DNA of 35,699 bases from ZAX-1 sp046533095 (GCA_046533095.1 JAJQRA010000022.1:1-35699); one strand, 5' to 3'. Positions 15,701 through 23,982 are shown, counted from the first letter of the stretch. Program-made: numbers and translations. Notes: generated by a model from the letters alone, not told the origin.

Positions 15701-16324
15701 TTAGTCGTTCTCTGAACACAAGATGATTTCCTGCCCCGGTTCGACAACCAGCTTATTTGGCGCGTTCCATTTGCCCGCACGTTCACGGTCAAAGAGAGAG
15801 CCGGGTTTTAGGTGAATGGGAATGTTGTGCTTCGCGCCGACTACGCGGGCGCAATCCGCAGCTTCTTTTAATCCCATATTAGCTCTGCCGTCGCAGGGGA
15901 ACAGCGCATAATCGAACTTCCGTGCTGCGAAAGTATCCATTTGCTTTGTCTTTGAAGTATCGCCGGAACAATAGATTTTTATGCTGCCGGCTCGATTCGG
16001 CTTGTCAACTGTAAGTAGATAGCCCACGCACTTTTTCGGGTTGTGCAAAAGATTTTTCGCCGTTACAGACTCCACAAGTATTCCGTCAATGTCAAAACGG
16101 TTATGCTTGTCGCCTAAGAGGGCTTCGACGTTTGTAATCACGCGGCAACCTTGCTTTTGCGTAACAAGTTTAACTTTGTTGTGGTCGTGATGTTGGTGTG
16201 TGACAAGAATTAAATCCGCAGGCAAATCGTAGCCGTCGCCCGCATACGGGTCAACATAAATCACTCGCTCGTCGTCAGTGGTAACGCGGTAACTTCCGTG
16301 ACCTTGATAATATAACTTAGCCAT
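15701..16324 (-). CDS. MBL-fold metal-dependent hydrolase (UlaG-like)
   Basis: This 207-residue protein has the metallo-beta-lactamase motif THQHHDHN (about residues 41-48), preceded by VDPYAGDGYDLPADLILV, and later metal ligands in YCSGDTS and PIHLKPG. Size and order fit the UlaG/YtnP-like branch found in many gut Firmicutes; the substrate is unknown. AGGAGGGG lies upstream of the ATG. It follows the PPOX relic in the same leftward operon. Confidence 0.85.
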   Translation of the reverse strand: MAKLYYQGHGSYRVTTDDERVIYVDPYAGDGYDLPADLILVTHQHHDHNKVKLVTQKQGCRVITNVEALLGDKHNRFDIDGILVESVTAKNLLHNPKKCVGYLLTVDKPNRAGSIKIYCSGDTSKTKQMDTFAARKFDYALFPCDGRANMGLKEAADCARVVGAKHNIPIHLKPGSLFDRERAGKWNAPNKLVVEPGQEIILCSEND

Positions 16325-16338
16325 TCAAAAATCCCCTC

Positions 16339-16477
16339 CTAAAAAGTTGTGATTCGTGGCGCATCAGTCAATGAGCAAAAAGTAGCTTCGCCGTTTTTAA
16401 TATAGAACGGTGTTGCCGTCTAGCGTCGCGAGATAGAAGGTCTTGCTATCAGCAAGAAAATTTGCAATTTCATTCAT
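16339..16477 (-). pseudogene. Pyridoxamine 5'-phosphate oxidase-like (PPOX) relic
   Basis: After GGAGG and ATG 16477 the frame reads NEIANFLADSKTFYLATLDG, the start of a PPOX-family flavoprotein, and stops at about 16397. A second frame then reads KNGEATFCSLTDAPRI and stops at 16339; this is a segment that lies near the C-terminus in intact members. The middle of the gene has been deleted. Its promoter (16514-16542) is intact and now serves the downstream leftward genes. Confidence 0.65.
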
Positions 16478-16513
16478 TGATTACATTCCTCCTGTAATTA
16501 AATTCTACGGTAT

Positions 16514-16542
16514 ATATTATCACGGCAATTAAAATTTGTCAA
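16514..16542 (-). promoter_or_regulatory. Promoter of the leftward redox operon
   Basis: On the minus strand: TTGACA, 17 bp, TAATAT. The start site falls about 30 bp before the PPOX relic start codon. It may drive transcription from here through the MBL, Gpx, msrAB and flavodoxin genes, since no terminator was seen between them. Confidence 0.75.
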
Positions 16543-16725
16543 GAGAAAAAATCTTTTAGCGTGACAGGATTATAAACACAATTAATTTGATATAATCCAT
16601 TTAATAGTATACAATATTGCCATGACAATTTTCTTTGCATTAATAATAGGAAAGTTCTCCTATCATATAAAAAACCCTCCGGGAGGATTGCACTGCGGCG
16701 TATAAGGAAGTTGTTGCTGACGCAA

Positions 16726-16770
16726 CCGCCGCAGGCGGAGAATCCTGCGAGCAGGATTCTTTATTTTATT
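16726..16770 (+). terminator. Twin hairpins with T-rich tail
   Basis: CCGCC-GCA-GGCGG (16726-16738) is followed at once by GAATCCTG-CGAG-CAGGATTC (16740-16759) and CTTTATTTTATT. The second looks like an intrinsic terminator. A protein-like frame (AYKEVVADATAAGGE) also crosses them, so they may lie in a gene relic. Confidence 0.5.
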
Positions 16771-16771
16771 G

Positions 16772-16846
16772 CTGATTGAGATTGTCGGTGAGGAATATAT
16801 CGATTATAAAAAGACTTCAAAACGGCTGATACCGTATATTTTCTGA
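16772..16846 (+). pseudogene. C-terminal relic of isoprenylcysteine methyltransferase-family protein
   Basis: The 24 codons LIEIVGEEYIDYKKTSKRLI followed by PYIF and TGA match the conserved C-terminal tail of the isoprenylcysteine carboxyl methyltransferase (ICMT/PEMT) family (GEEYxxYKKRxxRLIP). No membrane segments or start precede it. It ends 17 bp before the alpha/beta hydrolase gene. Confidence 0.6.
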
Positions 16847-16863
16847 GAGAGGACAAATGTATT

Positions 16864-17733
16864 ATGTCAAACAAAAAGCTAATCAAAAAAGCGTTGCGGT
16901 TTCAGCGAATGATGAAAATTTTTATTAGGGTGCAGACGCTTAAAGCTAAAACTATTGGTACGAAGAGATTTATTGACACTTCCTACGGCAAGATAAAAGT
17001 TCTCGAATATGGGTTTGACTCTCCCCAAGCCGCACCGCTTTTTGTGGATATGCACAGTGCCGGTTTTGTGCTTGGATCGGCTGAGATGGACGACCAGATG
17101 TGCCGCTATTTTAACGCAAAAACAGGCGTAAAAATCATCAACATTGATTATCCAAAGTCGCCGAAAAATCAATTTCCCATTGCGATTGAGGCGGCATATG
17201 AGGTGATTTTGCATTATGTCAACAATGACAAAGAATATAAAATCGACATTGCCAGCGTAGGCGTGGGTGGCCACAGCGCAGGGGGAAATATGGCGGCGGC
17301 GCTGTGTCTTAAGGCAAAGGAACTCGGCGAATTGTCCTTTAAATATCAAATACTCGACTATCCACCGCTTGACATAACAATTGATCCGTATGAAAGAGTT
17401 TCGCCGCAAGGAGCTATTTCCCCTAAGATGATGGAAATGTTCAATGTAAGCTATCTTGGCGAGGATTGGAAAAACCAAAATTCAATATATGCTTCCCCAA
17501 TTTTAGCGTCACAAAGTGGGTTAGCTGGACTTCCGCCTGCGTTGATTATCGTAGCGGGGCGAGATTCTCTTCATGACGATGGAGTGCGCTATGCCGAGTT
17601 GCTCCGAAAAGCGGGCGTTTATGTTGAACTGCGCGATTTTAAGGATTCATTTCACGGATTTACATATAACAAAACGCCCGACGCGAAGGAGGGGCGAGAT
17701 GTTATAGTGGAGTTTTTGAAAAGGCACATATAG
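16864..17733 (+). CDS. Alpha/beta hydrolase, hormone-sensitive-lipase-like
   Basis: This 289-residue enzyme resembles the HSL/acetyl-esterase family. The catalytic serine is in GGHSAGGNMAAAL (about residues 139-151), the aspartate in VAGRDSLHDDG, and the histidine in DSFHGF near residue 266. The oxyanion-hole motif, normally HGGG, reads HSAG (DMHSAGFVLGS), an atypical change that could alter activity. GAGAGAGG lies upstream. After its stop, the same frame continues with about 22 sense codons (YADTGYVQNDKWIRIVYNKY), a possible relic of a neighbour. Confidence 0.85.
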   Translation: MSNKKLIKKALRFQRMMKIFIRVQTLKAKTIGTKRFIDTSYGKIKVLEYGFDSPQAAPLFVDMHSAGFVLGSAEMDDQMCRYFNAKTGVKIINIDYPKSPKNQFPIAIEAAYEVILHYVNNDKEYKIDIASVGVGGHSAGGNMAAALCLKAKELGELSFKYQILDYPPLDITIDPYERVSPQGAISPKMMEMFNVSYLGEDWKNQNSIYASPILASQSGLAGLPPALIIVAGRDSLHDDGVRYAELLRKAGVYVELRDFKDSFHGFTYNKTPDAKEGRDVIVEFLKRHI

Positions 17734-17889
17734 TATGCCGATACCGGCTATGTTCAAAATGACAAATGGATTCGCATCGTCTACAATAAATATATGAATT
17801 AAAAAAGTGTTGGTTCATAGATAATCAACAGTTCAACCAGATGCTTGCAAAGAAGCCGCTTAATGGAAGGTTGAAAAAAGACCAGAAAA

Positions 17890-17923
17890 ATTAAAGCAAA
17901 ATTAAAGGTTTGTAGTGTATCAT
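17890..17923 (+). promoter_or_regulatory. Response-regulator box and promoter of the two-component operon
   Basis: Two ATTAAAG boxes (17890-17896 and 17901-17907) are spaced exactly 11 bp start to start, and a -10-like TATCAT (17918-17923) begins 17 bp after the start of the second box. There is no good -35 hexamer, as in activator-dependent promoters. The same layout recurs at 19950-19983. Tandem 11-bp boxes are typical for OmpR-family regulators. Confidence 0.65.
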
Positions 17924-17943
17924 CACCAAGAGGAGGTGCATAT

Positions 17944-18642
17944 ATGAAGGTCTTATATATAGAAGATGAAAAATATATGGCTCGTGCTGTGGCGCAGGTT
18001 CTAAAAAAGAATAATTACAGCGTGGATTTGGCGCACGATGGCGAAAGCGGATTTGACCTCGCCATGTCCGGTGTGTATGATATCGTTGTGCTTGATATCA
18101 TGCTGCCAAAACTCGATGGAATTAGTATACTACGGGAAATGCGGAAGCAAAACATCACTACGCCGGTTATTCTTCTGACTGCGAAAGGAGAAACGGAAGA
18201 CAAGGTAAAAGGTCTGGACAGCGGAGCGGATGATTATTTGGCAAAGCCATTCCAAACCGATGAACTTATGGCTAGGCTCCGTGCGCTTGGACGGCGTAAA
18301 GAACTGATTGTAGCCGATAATGTACTCGTGTTCGGGGATATTGAGCTGAACTATAACGCACTTGATTTGTTTGGCAACGGTCAGACATTTCATTTGACGC
18401 TGAAAGAAAGCCAGTTGCTCGAATTATTCATCATCAACAAAGGGCAGGCGCTTTCCACGGATAGGATTATCGAAAAGGTGTGGAGCTGGGATTCGGATGC
18501 CGAGGACAGCCACGTTCAGGTTCAGGTTGCGTTCCTGCGAAAAAAACTGTCTATACTGTCGAAATGCGTAAAAATCAAGACAGTTCGCGGCATCGGTTAT
18601 ATGCTTGTGCTTGATGACGAGGGTGGTGACGCCAATGTTTAA
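17944..18642 (+). CDS. OmpR/PhoB-family response regulator
   Basis: This 232-residue protein has a receiver domain (about 1-118) with acidic pocket EDE at 7-9, phosphoacceptor Asp51 in VVLDIMLPKLDG, the conserved Thr in LLTAKGE and Lys101 in LAKPF. A C-terminal winged helix (about 128-225) contains LTLKESQLLELFI, VQVQVAFLRKKL and VRGIGYML. AGGAGG precedes the ATG. It overlaps the histidine kinase by 8 bp. ATTAAAG boxes in front of this gene and of the VTC gene make it the likely regulator of both. Confidence 0.93.
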   Translation: MKVLYIEDEKYMARAVAQVLKKNNYSVDLAHDGESGFDLAMSGVYDIVVLDIMLPKLDGISILREMRKQNITTPVILLTAKGETEDKVKGLDSGADDYLAKPFQTDELMARLRALGRRKELIVADNVLVFGDIELNYNALDLFGNGQTFHLTLKESQLLELFIINKGQALSTDRIIEKVWSWDSDAEDSHVQVQVAFLRKKLSILSKCVKIKTVRGIGYMLVLDDEGGDANV

Positions 18643-19945
18643 GAAGCTTAGAAACAGTATTATGATGTTTAATGTACTGATAGTTTCGCTGGTGATGATT
18701 GCTGCATTTGCCGTAATTTACCTTGTGATACACGGAAATATCGAGAGGGAGAATCAGCAGCGGCTACAAGCGGTATCTGCTATGTTTTTCTCACCTAACA
18801 GGTCGCTTCCGCCTGAATTCCGAGCGCCTAATGATGTTTCGGATTCAAGCACTGATATACCGGCTAGGCCGGAACGGTTTTCGGTGGAGTATGGAGTATC
18901 GTTTGTTTTGTTTGTAAAAGACGGTCAGTTGGCAAATGTCAATAGTCAGCTTGACCTTGATGACAGTGTTTATATTGAAGCTTTTCAAAAGGCTGGAGAC
19001 TTGCAAAATGGACAAATAACACTCGCTGATAGAAAATGGATGTTTGCTGTTGCTGAAATGCCGTCTGGAATATCTGGCAGATTCCCCGATATTCCAGACG
19101 GCATTAATGATTCCCGAATTGTCTTCCTTGACATCACAAACGGCTCAAATATTTTGCAGACTCTTATGATTACACTTGCGTCTGTGGGATTAGGCGTGCT
19201 ACTTGTGCTATTTTGGGTATCATATCGCTTTGCCGTCCGTGCAGTTCAGCCAATTGAGGGAAACTACAACCGGCAGAAACAATTTATCGGCGACGCCTCA
19301 CATGAATTGCGGACACCGCTTGCTGTCATCAGTGCGAACGTGGATGCTGTTACAGCAAGTGGTGACGAAACCGTTGACAGTCAAAAAGAGTGGTTTGATT
19401 ATATACGCACCGAACTAAAGCGCACCGGAAAACTGGTGGACGACCTTTTGTATCTCGCGAAGTCGGAGAACATCAGGAGCGAGGGCAGTCTACCGTTTAA
19501 CCTGTCCGCAACGTGTGAAACAGTGTGCGCATCAATGGAAGCCGTTCTGTATGACGGAGGAAAATCGCTTAAAACTGATATTTCAGAAAATGTAACTGTT
19601 GTCGCTGACAGCGAAAAACTTGCCGGGGTGTTATATATCCTGCTTGATAACGCAGGTAAATACACGCCGAAAGGCGGGGAAATCACAGTCGCGCTAATAC
19701 GGGAGAATGACAAGGCGATTATGCGTGTGGCAAACAGTGGCGAAGGAATCTCATCGGCTGATTTGCCAAAAATCTTTGACCGTTTCTATCGCACCGACGC
19801 TTCTCGTTCAACCGAAACGGGAGGTTCGGGATTGGGGTTGTCCATTGCAAAAACCATTGTCGAAAACTCCGGTGGCACTATAACCGCAGAAAGCATGAAT
19901 GGTGTGACGACATTCACGGTAAAACTGCGTACACAAAAAAGTTAA
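18635..19945 (+). CDS. Sensor histidine kinase
   Basis: This 436-residue membrane kinase is the partner of the response regulator. Membrane segments lie at about 12-33 and 176-198 and enclose an extracellular sensor of about 140 residues with no recognisable domain. The cytoplasmic part has the phosphoacceptor His223 in GDASHELRTPLAVI, the N-box LLDNAGKYTPKGG, and the G-boxes DRFYRTDASRS and GGSGLGLSIAKTIV. Start 18635 lies inside the end of the regulator gene; an earlier in-frame ATG at 18605 is less likely. What the sensor detects is not visible. Confidence 0.93.
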   Translation: MFKKLRNSIMMFNVLIVSLVMIAAFAVIYLVIHGNIERENQQRLQAVSAMFFSPNRSLPPEFRAPNDVSDSSTDIPARPERFSVEYGVSFVLFVKDGQLANVNSQLDLDDSVYIEAFQKAGDLQNGQITLADRKWMFAVAEMPSGISGRFPDIPDGINDSRIVFLDITNGSNILQTLMITLASVGLGVLLVLFWVSYRFAVRAVQPIEGNYNRQKQFIGDASHELRTPLAVISANVDAVTASGDETVDSQKEWFDYIRTELKRTGKLVDDLLYLAKSENIRSEGSLPFNLSATCETVCASMEAVLYDGGKSLKTDISENVTVVADSEKLAGVLYILLDNAGKYTPKGGEITVALIRENDKAIMRVANSGEGISSADLPKIFDRFYRTDASRSTETGGSGLGLSIAKTIVENSGGTITAESMNGVTTFTVKLRTQKS

Positions 19946-19949
19946 ACTG

Positions 19950-19983
19950 ATTAAAGGTAAATTAAAGGTATTACGAGTAAAAT
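19950..19983 (+). promoter_or_regulatory. Response-regulator box and promoter of the VTC-CotH cassette
   Basis: ATTAAAG boxes at 19950-19956 and 19961-19967 are 11 bp apart, and a -10-like TAAAAT (19978-19983) begins 17 bp after the second box. Spacing and sequence copy the site at 17890-17923. The following ribosome-site region (GAGGAGGTGCA) is also shared by both genes. Confidence 0.65.
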
Positions 19984-20017
19984 CAGCTTTGCAAGCAAAA
20001 CACGAGGAGGTGCACTT

Positions 20018-20692
20018 ATGCAGGCAAGGCACGAATTCAAGCACAGTTTGAATTATGGAGACTATCGCATACTTCGCGACAGGCTACAGAGGGTTATGAA
20101 CCACGACGTTCATGCCGATGAAAATGGCGAATACAGGGTGCGTAGCCTATACTTAGATACGCCGGGCGACAAGGCATTGCGTGAAAAAATCGACGGAGTG
20201 GACAGGAGGGAGAAATTCCGCATACGCCGCTATCTCGGCGACACCGACTACATTATGCTTGAAAAGAAAAGCAAAGCACACGGAATGTGCTACAAACAGT
20301 CAGCGAAATTGAGCGCAGGGGAAGTTTCTAAAATCCAAAACGGCGAATTGTCGTGGATGATGGGCGACGAACGTGAACTCGTCCGCGAGCTATACTCAAA
20401 AATGCGGAGCGAACTGCTATTGCCAAAAACCGTGGTGGACTATATTCGAGAACCGTTTATCTGTATGGTGGGAAATGTTAGAATCACACTTGACCGAGAC
20501 ATTCGGACGGGAATGTTCGCTACGGACTTTATGAGTGAGAGCTTGCCGACAGTCAAAGCAGGTGACGAACTTGTTTTACTCGAAGTAAAGTATGACCAAT
20601 TCATTCCCGATTACATTACAAATGTCCTACAACTTGGAAATCGACAGGCTGCTGCCTGTTCAAAATACGCGCTGTCCCGTATATACGGCTAA
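20018..20692 (+). CDS. VTC-domain (polyphosphate polymerase-type) protein
   Basis: This 224-residue cytoplasmic protein is almost entirely a VTC domain, the tunnel-shaped (TTM-like) fold that in yeast Vtc4 makes polyphosphate from ATP. Charged strand residues typical of the tunnel are visible: EFKHSL at 6-11, VRSLYLDT, REKFRIRRY, YIMLEKKSK, and VLLEVKYD near the C-terminus. Bacterial single-domain versions are often encoded beside DUF4956 and CotH genes, as here. Whether it makes polyphosphate or modifies something else is not known from sequence. GAGGAGG precedes the ATG. Confidence 0.88.
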   Translation: MQARHEFKHSLNYGDYRILRDRLQRVMNHDVHADENGEYRVRSLYLDTPGDKALREKIDGVDRREKFRIRRYLGDTDYIMLEKKSKAHGMCYKQSAKLSAGEVSKIQNGELSWMMGDERELVRELYSKMRSELLLPKTVVDYIREPFICMVGNVRITLDRDIRTGMFATDFMSESLPTVKAGDELVLLEVKYDQFIPDYITNVLQLGNRQAAACSKYALSRIYG

Positions 20693-20737
20693 ATCAAAAC
20701 TACTTTTGAAAAGTAGCAAAAACAGGAGGAAATTATA

Positions 20738-21412
20738 ATGACATCGTTTTCTGACATCTTCAAATCCAGTTTTCTGGAGAATATCACGAGTGTAACAATT
20801 CTTGATATGGTTATCGCAATGGCGCTCGCTTTCGGACTGGGCGTATTCATTTTCTTTGTTTATAAGAGGACATTCAAAGGCGTGATGTACTCAGCGAGTT
20901 TCGGTGTTGCGCTAATCGCGCTGACAATGATTTCAACGCTCGTAATCCTCGCCGTTACAAGCAATGTGGTTTTGTCACTCGGTATGGTTGGTGCGCTGTC
21001 AATCGTTCGTTTCCGAACGGCGATCAAGGAACCGCTCGACATCGCGTTCCTGTTTTGGTCAATCGCCGTAGGTATCGTACTCGCGGCGGGAATGATTCCG
21101 CTCGCGGTGTTCGGTAGCGTAGTCATCGGTATCATGTTGATTGTGTTTGTGAACAAGAAATCTCACGATAACCCCTACATTGTTGTTATCCACTGTGACA
21201 ATAACGATGCGGAAAATAAAGTTTCCGAATCGCTGAAAAACTATGTACAGAAATGTGTTGTCAAGAGCAAAACCGTCACCGCCGACTCAGTGGAACTGCA
21301 TTACGAGGTGCGACTGAAATCCGACAACACGTCGTTTGTAAACGCATTGCAGGTGACACCGGGTGTTTCCGATGTGGTACTGGTGAGCTATAACGGCGAT
21401 TATATGGGTTGA
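20738..21412 (+). CDS. DUF4956 membrane protein
   Basis: This 224-residue protein has four hydrophobic segments (about 23-45, 50-75, 80-95 and 103-140) and a cytoplasmic C-terminal domain of about 75 residues with an alternating charged pattern. LGMVGALSIVRFRTAIKEPL is the conserved core of DUF4956, which commonly accompanies VTC-domain proteins. Function unknown; coupling of the VTC protein to the membrane is an inference from this association. AGGAGG precedes the ATG, 45 bp after the VTC stop. Confidence 0.9.
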   Translation: MTSFSDIFKSSFLENITSVTILDMVIAMALAFGLGVFIFFVYKRTFKGVMYSASFGVALIALTMISTLVILAVTSNVVLSLGMVGALSIVRFRTAIKEPLDIAFLFWSIAVGIVLAAGMIPLAVFGSVVIGIMLIVFVNKKSHDNPYIVVIHCDNNDAENKVSESLKNYVQKCVVKSKTVTADSVELHYEVRLKSDNTSFVNALQVTPGVSDVVLVSYNGDYMG

Positions 21413-21533
21413 TTCATTATGATGCCATCCGCAATGCTAAAAGCAAATTTTATCGACTGCTTCCGAATGAGCGGATAGTTATTTTCCGAACTGAAAAAAC
21501 AAACTATTTGGAGTAGAATTTGGAGGTGTAACA

Positions 21534-23510
21534 ATGAGCAAGCACAAATACACAAATATCGTTTGCATTGCGGTCATCATAGCTGTGCTCGCCATTACGA
21601 TCGTGTTTATGTACAGTCCAAACTTCGGCGTCACCGTCACACACGCGCAGCCGACATATGTTCAAAAGCTATTCTCGACAGATAAGGTACACACGATAGA
21701 TATTGTTGTGGGCGAGTCTGACTGGGATAATATGATAGCAAATGCAACAGCGGAAGAATATATCCAGTGCAGTGTCATCATTGACGGAACATCCGTCAAG
21801 AATGTGGCGATAAGGCCGAAAGGGAATTCATCCCTCTCTACCATTGCAATGTCGGATACAGACCGATACAGCTTCAAAATCGAATTGGACCATTATGTGG
21901 ACGGCAAGAACTATTACGGACTTGACAAGCTGGCACTGAACAATATCGCTCAGGATAACACTTATCTAAAAGATTACGTCAGCTATCAGATGATGAATGC
22001 TTTCGGCGCAGATGCGCCCCTGTCCAGCTTTATCTATATCACGGTGAATGGCAAGGATTGGGGACTGTATATGGTGGCAGAGGGCATTGAAGAATCTTTC
22101 GCTGAGCGCAATTACGGCTCTGATTATGGACAAATCTATAAGCCGGACAGTATGGACATGAATAACATGGGAAATCGCGGCGAAGGGAATGGGGAGAACG
22201 CGATACCCAATATGCCGGATGGCTTTACCATGCCCGAAAACGGCGAAATGCCGGATATGTCGCAAATTTTCCAAAATGGTGAAATGCCCGAAGGATTCCC
22301 AGGATTTGACGGTGAGGACGGCGAAATGCCAGAGCGTCCGCAGGGCGGACAATTCCCCGGCAGACAAGGCGCACAAAATGGCGACGATGGCACAACTGAT
22401 GGCGAAGATATTCCAGATCAAAACGGCGGCGGTCAAGGTGGCGGTTTTGGCGGCATGGGCGGTTTCGGAGGCAGTTCGGCCACCAGTCTGATTTATACAG
22501 ATGACGATCCCGACAGCTACACTGCGATTTTTGACAATGCTATGTTTCCCACAAACAAAGCAGATGAGAACCGCCTTATTTCCGCTCTCAAGCAATTAAA
22601 CGCGAAAGAGAACATAGAACAGGTGATTGATGTTGATGAGGTTATGCGGTATTTTGTCGTACACAATTTCGTTCTCAATTCGGACAGTTATACCGGATCT
22701 ATCATTCATAACTATTATCTACGAGAGGATGATGGGAAACTCTCTATGATTGCATGGGATTACAATTTGGCCTTCGGAGGTATGGGAATGGGAGGTATGG
22801 GCGGCGGTAATGCAACAACGAGTACCATAGATTCCACGACCACGCTTGTCAATTCCCCAATAGATTCCCCGGTGTCCGGCGGTTCGGAAAGTCGCCCCAT
22901 GATTGATTGGATCTTGTCAGATGAAACTTACCTTGCACAGTACAATGAATTGTTTTCAGAGTTCGTTACGGATTACTTTGACAGCGGTGAATTTTCCAAG
23001 ATGTACGATAATGCAGTGGCTCTGATTTCACCATACGTTCAAAAAGACCCGACCGCCTTCTGCACCTATGATGAGTTTGTTAATGGGCAAGAGGCACTTA
23101 AAGAATTCTGCCTGCTTCGCGCCGAGAGCGTAAAAGGACAGCTTACCGGAACCATAGCGGCAACAAGTGAAGGACAAACGGTATCGACAAGCGGTTTTGT
23201 TGACGCTTCACAAGTCGATTTTGAGAGTATGGGTTCCAACAGCATGGGTTTTGGACAAGCTCCAAATGCGGCGAATCCCCAAGATGAGTCTTCTACTGAT
23301 CAAAATGATTCCACCGCAAATGGTGGCACAGCAGATGGTAACGCAAATCGTCAGCAATGGAATCAAGGCGGTGCTGGAATGGCAAACTGGGGAGGAACGG
23401 AACAAACCAATCATTCAGAAAATGCTGTGAGTCAATATAGTTTGCTTGGCGGTTCAGTTGTTCTGCTGATAGGAGGTTTGCTGTTCGCCAAAAAATATAG
23501 GAAATCATGA
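21534..23510 (+). CDS. Membrane-anchored CotH kinase-family protein
   Basis: This 658-residue protein has an N-terminal membrane segment (about 9-28), a CotH domain and a C-terminal membrane anchor with basic tail (VVLLIGGLLFAKKYRKS). CotH proteins are atypical secreted kinases; Bacillus CotH phosphorylates spore coat proteins. Family blocks seen are IRPKGNSSL, YSFKIELD, LALNNIAQDNTYLKDYVSY, VNGKDWGLYMVAEGIEE and the metal-binding IAWDYNLAFGG. A Gly/Met/Pro-rich acidic insert (about residues 205-320, with GEMP repeats) interrupts the domain. It lies 121 bp after DUF4956 in the same cassette. As host of an extracytoplasmic kinase, the cassette probably modifies a surface component; that is inference. 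Confidence 0.88.
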   Translation: MSKHKYTNIVCIAVIIAVLAITIVFMYSPNFGVTVTHAQPTYVQKLFSTDKVHTIDIVVGESDWDNMIANATAEEYIQCSVIIDGTSVKNVAIRPKGNSSLSTIAMSDTDRYSFKIELDHYVDGKNYYGLDKLALNNIAQDNTYLKDYVSYQMMNAFGADAPLSSFIYITVNGKDWGLYMVAEGIEESFAERNYGSDYGQIYKPDSMDMNNMGNRGEGNGENAIPNMPDGFTMPENGEMPDMSQIFQNGEMPEGFPGFDGEDGEMPERPQGGQFPGRQGAQNGDDGTTDGEDIPDQNGGGQGGGFGGMGGFGGSSATSLIYTDDDPDSYTAIFDNAMFPTNKADENRLISALKQLNAKENIEQVIDVDEVMRYFVVHNFVLNSDSYTGSIIHNYYLREDDGKLSMIAWDYNLAFGGMGMGGMGGGNATTSTIDSTTTLVNSPIDSPVSGGSESRPMIDWILSDETYLAQYNELFSEFVTDYFDSGEFSKMYDNAVALISPYVQKDPTAFCTYDEFVNGQEALKEFCLLRAESVKGQLTGTIAATSEGQTVSTSGFVDASQVDFESMGSNSMGFGQAPNAANPQDESSTDQNDSTANGGTADGNANRQQWNQGGAGMANWGGTEQTNHSENAVSQYSLLGGSVVLLIGGLLFAKKYRKS

Positions 23511-23611
23511 CTCTGAAGGAAGGTGAGTATGTTGTACAAAAAGCAGATGACCAGTTGGGCGATATTGTCAAATCAGCTCGTTTGGCAAACCATCTCACCC
23601 AAAACAGTTAA
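23507..23611 (+). pseudogene. Truncated XRE-type HTH protein overlapping cotH stop
   Basis: The ATG at 23507 overlaps the CotH stop by 4 bp (ATGA) and starts a 34-codon frame TLKEGEYVVQKADDQLGDIV, then KSARLANHLTQNS, stop. LxxxRLANHLTQ is helix one of an XRE helix-turn-helix, where a full protein would continue KELA. The rest is absent. It is probably a gene start left when the following DNA was replaced, although translation from the coupled start may still occur. Confidence 0.5.
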
Positions 23612-23640
23612 GATGGTTCAATAAGGTTGCTTTTTTGAAA

Positions 23641-23768
23641 TAAGGGACTGTGACGAAATAAACTTGACAAGATGACGCAGGGATTTTTTCGTCAGGCAAG
23701 GCGTCCTGACTCAGCATGGCGAAAAAAGACCCAGTCAGATGTCAAGGTTATGAAAGAACAGTTCCTTA
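23641..23768. repeat. 128-bp palindromic (MITE-like or structured RNA) element
   Basis: The ends TAAGGGACTGT and ACAGTTCCTTA are inverted repeats (one G-T pair). Nested inside are CTTGACA/TGTCAAG, TGAC/GTCA, GGGATTTTTTCG/CGAAAAAAGACCC and a tip hairpin TCAGG/CCTGA. The whole can fold into one long interrupted hairpin. It lacks a reading frame. It resembles a miniature inverted-repeat element; no clear target duplication was found. Confidence 0.7.
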
Positions 23769-23953
23769 GATAAAAAGTCATGAAAATAAATAAAAAAAGT
23801 AGGCAAAACATATCATTTTATACTATATAATTAAAATAATATTAGCCGAAAAATAATTATTCTTTGTTAATGTGAGAATAAAATCATATAAAAAATTTTT
23901 TTCATGTGTAAATCATGCATATTATAGGTAGAAAGCATCATATTAGTGTAAGT
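23769..23953. other. A+T-rich intergenic stretch
   Basis: Very A+T-rich sequence without a supported reading frame, RNA gene or strong hairpin. It ends at the promoter of the HPr-like gene. Confidence 0.6.
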
Positions 23954-23982
23954 TTGACAAAAGGCAACTAAGATGTCATAAT
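23954..23982 (+). promoter_or_regulatory. Promoter of HPr-like gene
   Basis: TTGACA (23954-23959), 17 bp, CATAAT (23977-23982). The start site lies about 50 bp before the ATG at 24041. Confidence 0.7.

Noticed and set aside
21966..22595. 209-residue minus-strand frame inside cotH
   Set aside because: It arises from the low-complexity Gly/Met/Pro insert of cotH in antisense.
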